From Lutibacter sp. (GTDB lineage: Bacteria > Bacteroidota > Bacteroidia > Flavobacteriales > Flavobacteriaceae): a stretch of 11,552 bases of DNA. The stretch spans positions 1 through 11,552 of the forward strand of contig SDWL01000065.1 in the NCBI GenBank assembly GCA_004195315.1, written 5' to 3'. Position numbers and translations under genes: made by a program. The notes under the pieces are model-generated. The model ran no database searches and had not been told where the DNA came from. It saw only the letters and a program-made list of their open reading frames with translations. Shown here in pieces: positions 6,228-11,552 of this stretch; position 1 is the stretch's first letter, and each line of letters opens with the position of its first letter.

Positions 6228-8123
6228 ATGATACAATATTTTAAAAAAAAATTAATAAATAACAATACCCCAAAATGGATTGTATTACTCATTGATTTAT
6301 ACATTATAGTAAATACATTTTTTGTTGCTTATTTAATCCGATTTAATTTTGATTTAGGTTTTGATAAATCTCACTTAATTGCTCAACTTCCTTTTGTAAT
6401 TATTACAGCACTTATTAGTTTTTTAGTATCGGGTTATTATAAAGGTATTATTAGGCATACAGGAACTCGTGATTCCTTCAATATTTTTTTCGCAAGTGTT
6501 TTAATGTTAGTTATACTGCTAGGAGCCGTTACTATCAATCGTTATTTTTTTATATTAGAGAGTTTTACAATTCCAATGTCGGTTACAGTTATTCATTTTT
6601 TATTAAATTTAATAATATTAATCGCTAGTAGGTATTTGTTTAAACAGTTTTATTATACGCTAGTTTTAGTAAATAAAGATTTTAAAAAAATCATGATTTA
6701 TGGAGCTGGTGAGTCAGGTTTATTAACCTATTCCGTTTTAAGGGAAGACAAAAGTAATGGAAATCAAGTTGTTGGTTTTATTGATGATAACAAAAGTAAA
6801 GTCGGAAAAAAAATTAATGGTGTATCTGTTTTTAACTCAGATCGTATTGACGAAGATTTTATAAGAAGTTATAAAGTAGACGAAATCATTTTATCTACGC
6901 AAACAATGAAACCAGTACGTTTAATTGAAATTGTTGATCAATTTTCAAAATATCCAGTGAAAGTAAAAATAGTTCCTCCAGCAAAAGATTGGATTGACAA
7001 TAATTTAAACATACACCAAATAAAAGACGTTAAAATTGAAGATTTATTGGGGAGAGTTTCCATAGAATTAAATATCCCATTATTAAGAAAAGAATTTAAT
7101 AATAAAGTAATATTAATTACAGGTGCAGCTGGATCTATTGGGAGTGAAATTACACGGCAGTTAACAAAATTTAAATACCATCATTTAGTGTTAATAGATC
7201 AGTCTGAATCTGAGTTGTACACACTTCAACAGAGTTTCCTTGCGAATGATCTTAAAAACATCACCTGCATTGTTGCTGATGTTAGAAATAAAAAACGGAT
7301 GGATGCTATTTTTAATAAATTTCAACCAACCTTTGTTTTTCATGCCGCCGCCTATAAACATGTGCCATTTATGGAAGATAATCCATATGAAGCAGTGTGT
7401 GTAAATATTGCAGGTACTAAAACAATTGCTGAATTGGCGGTAAAATACAATGCTGCAAAATTTGTGATGATTTCAACAGATAAGGCGGTAAACCCAACCA
7501 ACATTATGGGGGCTACAAAACGAATTGCAGAACTGTATATAAATTGTTTAAAAACAACTACAACTTCCACAAAATTTATCACTACTCGTTTTGGAAATGT
7601 ATTGGGATCTAATGGTTCGGTAATACCGTTGTTTAAATCTCAAATTGAAAATGGAGGTCCTTTAACCGTTACACATAAAGATATTACACGCTATTTTATG
7701 ACTATACCAGAAGCCTGTCAGCTAGTATTGGAAGCTGGCACTATGGGAAAAGGAGGTGAAATATTTGTTTTTGACATGGGAGAATCTATAAAAATTTATG
7801 ATTTAGCGTTGAATATGATTGGATTATCAGGTTTAAAGTATCCCCAGGATATTGATATTAAAATTACAGGACTGCGTCCGGGCGAAAAAATTTATGAAGA
7901 ATTGTTAGCCGATGGAGAAAATACTTCAGCAACACATCATGAAAAAATTATGATTGCTAAAGCAAAAGAAATTGATACTTTTGCAGTACATAAAAATATA
8001 ATAGCATTGATTGCATGTAATGAAGAATTGAATAGTAACAAAACAGTTATTAAAATGAAGGAAATTGTACCAGAATTCATATCAAATAATTCTAAATTTG
8101 AAGCGTTTGATATAAAGAAATAG
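6228..8123 (+). CDS. Membrane-bound nucleotide-sugar 4,6-dehydratase (FlaA1/WbpM/CapD/PglF family)
   Basis: Converts, by family, a UDP-HexNAc (typically UDP-GlcNAc) to the 4-keto-6-deoxy sugar on the way to QuiNAc, FucNAc or bacillosamine-type residues. At 631 residues it has the full long-form architecture: four N-terminal membrane helices (about 17-38, 47-68, 84-103 and 115-137), a CoA-binding-like Rossmann domain with YGAGESG at 158-164, and an extended SDR domain with GAAGSIG at 299-305. The catalytic region reads MISTDKAVNPTNIMGATK: Ser416/Thr417, Met427 in place of the usual SDR Tyr, and Lys431. That is the Ser-Met-Lys arrangement known for WbpM-like enzymes, so it is not a defect. RFGNVLGSNGSVIPLF and GLRPGEKIYEELL follow. 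The ATG at 6228 gives the standard MIQYFKKK start before helix 1. It is first in an operon with wza and wzc, read from the promoter at 6038-6069. Substrate and end product are inferred. Confidence 0.93.
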   Translation: MIQYFKKKLINNNTPKWIVLLIDLYIIVNTFFVAYLIRFNFDLGFDKSHLIAQLPFVIITALISFLVSGYYKGIIRHTGTRDSFNIFFASVLMLVILLGAVTINRYFFILESFTIPMSVTVIHFLLNLIILIASRYLFKQFYYTLVLVNKDFKKIMIYGAGESGLLTYSVLREDKSNGNQVVGFIDDNKSKVGKKINGVSVFNSDRIDEDFIRSYKVDEIILSTQTMKPVRLIEIVDQFSKYPVKVKIVPPAKDWIDNNLNIHQIKDVKIEDLLGRVSIELNIPLLRKEFNNKVILITGAAGSIGSEITRQLTKFKYHHLVLIDQSESELYTLQQSFLANDLKNITCIVADVRNKKRMDAIFNKFQPTFVFHAAAYKHVPFMEDNPYEAVCVNIAGTKTIAELAVKYNAAKFVMISTDKAVNPTNIMGATKRIAELYINCLKTTTTSTKFITTRFGNVLGSNGSVIPLFKSQIENGGPLTVTHKDITRYFMTIPEACQLVLEAGTMGKGGEIFVFDMGESIKIYDLALNMIGLSGLKYPQDIDIKITGLRPGEKIYEELLADGENTSATHHEKIMIAKAKEIDTFAVHKNIIALIACNEELNSNKTVIKMKEIVPEFISNNSKFEAFDIKK

Positions 8124-8295
8124 AAAAAACAATTGCAGTACTTGAACAACAGCTCTTAAATTAGTTAGAAGATAAAACGGCAATAAGTTAAGAGCAAGCT
8201 TGTCACAAGTTGACAGCAAAATGAATAAAGAGAAAAAAATTAAAACAACAAATTCCTAATCAAGTTTGGGATCAAGTAAGAAGCTAACCAACAAT
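8124..8295 (+). other. Spacer between the dehydratase and wza, possible gene remnant
   Basis: 172 bp without repeats, promoter consensus or terminator, so wza is probably cotranscribed with the dehydratase. Reading from 8126 gives coding-like peptide pieces broken by stops (EKTIAVLEQQLLN, LEDKTAIS, EQACHKLTAK), and one frame over reads KQQIPNQVWDQVRS before a stop. This could be a decayed small gene, but in AT-rich DNA such pieces also arise by chance. Confidence 0.3.
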
Positions 8296-9048
8296 ATGAA
8301 AAAAACAGTATACAAATACTCCATGGTAATTAGTATTGCGCTATTGACCATAGCTTGTGTGCCTTCAAAAAAAATAGTGTATTTCCAAGATGTAGAAGGT
8401 GTAAATGTAGATGAAACAGTTGTAAATTACGAACCTGAAATACAAATTGGAGATATGTTAAACATCAATGTATCAGCTTTGGACAGCGAAGCTGCTACAC
8501 CTTTTAATTTAATTGAAAATGCAGGGGCAATGTCTGCAGGATCAATTAAATATTTGGTAAATATTGATGGCGAATTAAATTTTCCGGTCTTAGGAAAAAT
8601 AAAAGTAAAAGATTTAACAACCAAACAATTGAATGCCTTATTAACAGATCGCTTATCTGTTTATATTCAAAACCCCGTTGTTAATATTCGATTGGTGAAT
8701 TTTAAAATTTCAGTTTTAGGGGAAGTTAAATCACCAGGTACTTTTCCCATACCTAATGAAAGAGTTTCTGTATTGGAAGCTATTAGCTTAGCAGGCGATT
8801 TAACTATACAAGGAAAAAGAAGCAAAGTGTTACTGGTGCGTGAAGAAAATGGTAAACGTGTTTTTGTGAATATAGATTTAACCAATAAAGCCTTATTTAA
8901 TTCGCCTTATTACTATTTGGCGCAAAATGATGTGCTGTATGTAACACCAAACAAAGCAAAAATTAATGCTTCTGGTGGATTTAATATTGGTACAATTTTA
9001 GGAATAGTATCTACCCTAATTTCATTAACATTATTACTTACACGTTAA
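8296..9048 (+). CDS. wza: Polysaccharide export lipoprotein, Wza/OtnA family
   Basis: Outer-membrane export channel subunit that works with Wzc. The ATG at 8296 is preferred over an in-frame TTG at 8266, because it places a normal signal peptide first (MKKTVYKYSM, then a hydrophobic stretch 10-20) with a lipobox ending TIAC and Cys21 as lipidation site. The 250-residue protein has a polysaccharide export domain at about 46-135 (IQIGDMLNINV, INIDGELNFPVLG-like strand, QNPVVNIRLVNF) and one SLBB domain at about 136-190 (VLGEVKSPGTFPIPNERVSVLEAISLAGD). YLAQNDVLYVTP follows, then a C-terminal hydrophobic helix at 229-248, which corresponds to the membrane-spanning helix of Wza. It is shorter than E. 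coli Wza (about 380 residues) with fewer SLBB repeats, as is usual in Bacteroidota. Only 10 bp separate it from wzc. Confidence 0.93.
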   Translation: MKKTVYKYSMVISIALLTIACVPSKKIVYFQDVEGVNVDETVVNYEPEIQIGDMLNINVSALDSEAATPFNLIENAGAMSAGSIKYLVNIDGELNFPVLGKIKVKDLTTKQLNALLTDRLSVYIQNPVVNIRLVNFKISVLGEVKSPGTFPIPNERVSVLEAISLAGDLTIQGKRSKVLLVREENGKRVFVNIDLTNKALFNSPYYYLAQNDVLYVTPNKAKINASGGFNIGTILGIVSTLISLTLLLTR

Positions 9049-9058
9049 TACAACACTT

Positions 9059-11440
9059 ATGCAACAAGAAAATCAGTTTAATACTGAAAAATTAAATGAT
9101 GCATCTATCAATCTACGTGAGGAGTTAGAAAAGTATGCCTATTATTGGAAGTGGTTTTTGTTAGGCCTTATTATTTCAATTGGTTTAATGTTTACTTATT
9201 TACGATATGTCTCAAATTTATATGAAGTTTCAACCACCATTTTAATTGATGATAAGGATTATGGACGTTTAACATCAGAGCTTTCTGCTTTTGAAGATTT
9301 AGGATTGTTAGGCAATAATAAAACATCGTTAGACAATGAAATTGAGTTGCTAAAATCTCGTAACTTAATTGAACGGGTAGTGAAAGATTTAGGAATTAAT
9401 GTGACCTATTATGATAAGGGAAAAATAAAAAACCCTGAAATGTTTCAAGAACTTTCACCCATTAAATTGAATTTTTTTTCAGGTGATGCGGCATTTTATA
9501 AGGTTGATACTGTTTTTTCAGTATTGATACAATCGCCAACAAATTTTACCCTAAAAAATGGTGAAGAGGAACGCGTAAGTGACCATGTGTTTGGGGAGAA
9601 TGTACGTACAAGTTTTGGTGATTTTACCATTACTCCAATGCTTGTTGATGGCTTGAAAGAAGAGAGGGAAATAGTGATCCGAATAAGCTCCTTGCAAAAT
9701 GTGATTGACAGGTACCGAAGTCAGATTCAAATACGTTTGGTGAACAGTTATTCAAGTGTTATTCTGCTCACGTTAAAAGATCCTGTAAAATTAAAGGCAC
9801 AGGCCATACTTAATAGTTTGGTAGCGCAGTATAACAATGATGCTGTAGAAGATAAAAGCATTATTGCTAAGAGCACTGAAAAATTTATAAATGATCGGCT
9901 TACTATCATTACTGAAGATTTAACATCTGTAGATAAAGGTGTTGAAGCATTTAAAACCACCAATAAATTAACTGATATAGCTTCTGAAGCCAGTTTTATT
10001 TCAAAATCAAATGCCGCTATTGAAGGCAAAATACTAGATTTAAATACCGAGTTAAATTTGGTGAATTATATGACAGATTATATTTCTTCTACTATAGAAG
10101 GTTTAATTCCAGCTAATTTAGGTTTAAAAGACGCTTCTGTGAGTCAGAATACTTTAAAATACAATGAGTTAGTGCTGGAGCGAAATCGTATTTTTAAGAG
10201 CTCTAGTGCACTAAATCCAGTAATTGTGAATTTAGATGCACAAATTTCACAATTCAGAAAAAGTATTTTACAAAGTTTAGAAAATTACACATCGGTTTTA
10301 ACCATCTCTTTAAACGATGTGATGCAACAGGAAGTTCGTATCAATTCAAAAATTACGAATGTTCCTAAGCAAGAAAGAGAGTACAGAGACATTCAACGGC
10401 AACAACAAATTATAGAGACATTGTATTTGTATTTATTGCAAAAACGTGAAGAAAATGCCATTTCTTTGGCAGTTACCTTACCCAATGCAAAAATTATAGA
10501 CAAAGCGTATGGGAGTAACATTCCTGTAGCTCCAAATAGAAGAATGTATTATTTAGTAGCATTGGTTGCAGGAATTTTAGTTCCATTTGGTATTTTATAT
10601 CTCTTATTTTTATTAGATAATAAAGTGCAGACGCGTAAAGATGTAGAATTGGTGGTAAAAGCCCCTATGCTAGGAGATATTCCTAGATCTAAAACTGAAG
10701 AAAAAGTAGTAGTTTCTGACATTGACAGAAGCAGTATAGCAGAGTCGTTTCGTTTGTTAAGAACCAATATAAACTTTATGCTTTCGGGGGTGAAAGAACC
10801 TTCAAAAACAATTTTTGTAACGTCTACAATAAGTGGGGAAGGAAAAACGTTTGTATCCATCAATTTATCATCTGTGTTTGCCTTGTCTTCTAAAAAAGTA
10901 CTATTGATAGGTTCTGATATTAGAAACCCTAAAATTACAGATTACCTAAAGTTAAAAGGAAATAAGGGATTGACCCATTTTTTAATGGATGACCAGTTGA
11001 AAGTTTCAGATGTTATAGAACCTGTAAGCGATTATGGTTTTGATATGATTCATTCGGGGCTAGTACCTCCTAACCCTTCTGAATTATTAATGAACGGACG
11101 GTTTGGTGAAGTGATTGCCTATGCAAAACAACATTACGACTATATAATTGTAGATACTTCTCCCATTAATTTAGTAACAGATACCTTATTGTTGAATGAA
11201 TATGCAGATTTATTTATTTATGTGATTAGAGCCAATTATATGGATAAGAGAATGTTGGAAATTCCGAAATTGATGTATGAAGAAAAACGATTGCCGAATA
11301 TGGCGGTTTTGGTAAATGACACCAATTATGAAAAAGTATATGGCTATGGTTATGGCTACGCTTATGGTTATACCTATCATGAGAAAGCTAAAAATAAATG
11401 GTCTAAAGAAAATTTATTAAATAAAATTAAGAAATATTAA
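9059..11440 (+). CDS. wzc: Polysaccharide co-polymerase and tyrosine autokinase, Wzc family
   Basis: Inner-membrane chain-length regulator with a cytoplasmic BY-kinase domain; cycles of tyrosine phosphorylation control polymerisation and export through Wza. The 793 residues read: N-terminal Wzz domain with helix 1 at about 32-50, a long periplasmic region with coiled-coil character (about 240-480), the GNVR-like block REYRDIQRQQQIIETLYLYL and LLQKREENAISLA, a Pro-rich IPVAPNRR, helix 2 at about 497-520, then the kinase. Walker A is SGEGKT with Lys596; Walker A' is LLIGSDIRNPK with Asp620; Walker B is IIVDTSP with Asp699. ESFRLLRTN before Walker A is the usual oligomerisation motif. The tail has Tyr at 757, 761, 763, 765, 767, 769, 771 and 773, plus the last residue, Tyr793. 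All key residues are present. The cognate phosphatase is not in the window. Confidence 0.95.
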   Translation: MQQENQFNTEKLNDASINLREELEKYAYYWKWFLLGLIISIGLMFTYLRYVSNLYEVSTTILIDDKDYGRLTSELSAFEDLGLLGNNKTSLDNEIELLKSRNLIERVVKDLGINVTYYDKGKIKNPEMFQELSPIKLNFFSGDAAFYKVDTVFSVLIQSPTNFTLKNGEEERVSDHVFGENVRTSFGDFTITPMLVDGLKEEREIVIRISSLQNVIDRYRSQIQIRLVNSYSSVILLTLKDPVKLKAQAILNSLVAQYNNDAVEDKSIIAKSTEKFINDRLTIITEDLTSVDKGVEAFKTTNKLTDIASEASFISKSNAAIEGKILDLNTELNLVNYMTDYISSTIEGLIPANLGLKDASVSQNTLKYNELVLERNRIFKSSSALNPVIVNLDAQISQFRKSILQSLENYTSVLTISLNDVMQQEVRINSKITNVPKQEREYRDIQRQQQIIETLYLYLLQKREENAISLAVTLPNAKIIDKAYGSNIPVAPNRRMYYLVALVAGILVPFGILYLLFLLDNKVQTRKDVELVVKAPMLGDIPRSKTEEKVVVSDIDRSSIAESFRLLRTNINFMLSGVKEPSKTIFVTSTISGEGKTFVSINLSSVFALSSKKVLLIGSDIRNPKITDYLKLKGNKGLTHFLMDDQLKVSDVIEPVSDYGFDMIHSGLVPPNPSELLMNGRFGEVIAYAKQHYDYIIVDTSPINLVTDTLLLNEYADLFIYVIRANYMDKRMLEIPKLMYEEKRLPNMAVLVNDTNYEKVYGYGYGYAYGYTYHEKAKNKWSKENLLNKIKKY
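11339..11377 (+). repeat. Tyr-Gly alternating tail of Wzc
   Basis: Six-base imperfect repeat (TATGGY units) encoding Tyr at every second residue from 761 to 773. Codons vary between TAT and TAC and between GGC and GGT, so the array is not a recent slippage product. These are the expected autophosphorylation sites. Confidence 0.85.
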
Positions 11441-11453
11441 GACCTGCTTATAA

Positions 11454-11552
11454 ACAGATCTCCGATCAAGCCGGAGATGAGATTACTTCGTTTGTTCGGC
11501 TCTCCTTGTAATGAAGGTATGATTCGTCATTGCGAATGTAACGTAGTGGAAT
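11454..11552 (-). repeat. Composite B-A-A repeat, right arm of a long inverted repeat, cut by the window edge
   Basis: It starts 13 bp after the wzc stop. A B hairpin in reverse orientation (ATCTCCG 11458-11464, loop ATCAAGC, CGGAGAT 11472-11478) joins a reverse-reading A unit (about 11479-11514, arms ATTAC/GTAAT). After a 10 bp linker comes a forward A unit starting at 11526 (GTCATTGCGAATG). The whole stretch is collinear with the reverse complement of 2766-2867. No U-run follows the hairpin, so it is not a canonical intrinsic terminator. Confidence 0.85.

Noticed and set aside
7506..7508. Loss of the catalytic Tyr in the dehydratase (Met427)
   Set aside because: Met at this position is normal for the WbpM/FlaA1 long-form family, so it is not an inactivating change.
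7352..7582. Minus-strand frames inside the dehydratase, wza and wzc genes
   Set aside because: They are shadows of strongly supported plus-strand genes and show no domain features.
8266..8268. TTG start for wza
   Set aside because: It would add ten polar residues before a normal lipoprotein signal peptide; the ATG at 8296 fits better.
11458..11478. Intrinsic terminator after wzc
   Set aside because: The hairpin is strong, but no U-run follows, and the same hairpin occurs elsewhere as a dispersed repeat.

Overview
The window is part of a surface polysaccharide (capsule or exopolysaccharide) locus of a member of the Bacteroidota, most likely a marine-type Flavobacteriaceae. The grounds are the strongly AT-rich DNA, near absence of Shine-Dalgarno sequences, a good match to the Bacteroidota promoter consensus (TTTG, then TAnnTTTG), a short single-SLBB Wza lipoprotein, a Wzc with a Tyr/Gly-alternating tail, and AT-rich spacers carrying dispersed palindromic repeats. 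Genus and species cannot be told from this sequence.

Layout, all genes on the + strand: (1) 1-1233, UDP-glucose 6-dehydrogenase, cut at its 5' end by the window edge; (2) 1234-1498, a repeat-filled spacer; (3) 1499-2467, a WlbA/WbpB-type UDP-GlcNAcA 3-dehydrogenase; (4) 2468-3086, a large repeat island; (5) 3087-5677, a Wzx-like flippase and a Wzy-like polymerase overlapping by 4 bp; (6) 5678-6227, another repeat island followed by a promoter and a leader of about 150 nt; (7) 6228-11440, a membrane-bound FlaA1/WbpM/PglF-type nucleotide-sugar 4,6-dehydratase, then wza and wzc; (8) 11441-11552, a further repeat island running off the window.

Together the genes describe the Wzx/Wzy-dependent pathway. 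Ugd supplies UDP-glucuronate. WlbA makes a 3-keto intermediate for 2,3-diamino uronic acids. The 4,6-dehydratase opens the route to 2-acetamido-2,6-dideoxy sugars (QuiNAc, FucNAc or bacillosamine type). Wzx flips lipid-linked repeat units, Wzy polymerises them, and Wzc/Wza control chain length and export. No glycosyltransferase, initiating sugar-phosphate transferase or WlbA partner enzyme lies in the window, so these must be elsewhere.

The least ordinary content is in the spacers. At least three families of short hairpin-forming repeats (called A, B and C here) share a GTCAT left boundary, and A and B also share an ATCTGT-like right boundary. They show base-pair-preserving variation and occur after the end of every transcription unit but not between the tightly coupled genes. 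A composite of about 100 bp occurs in opposite orientations at 2766-2867 and 11454-11552 and brackets the 8.6 kb wzx-to-wzc segment. Related copies in direct orientation flank the wzx-wzy pair. These are candidate substrates for inversion, deletion or cassette exchange of the locus. All genes belong to known families; no new enzymatic system was found.
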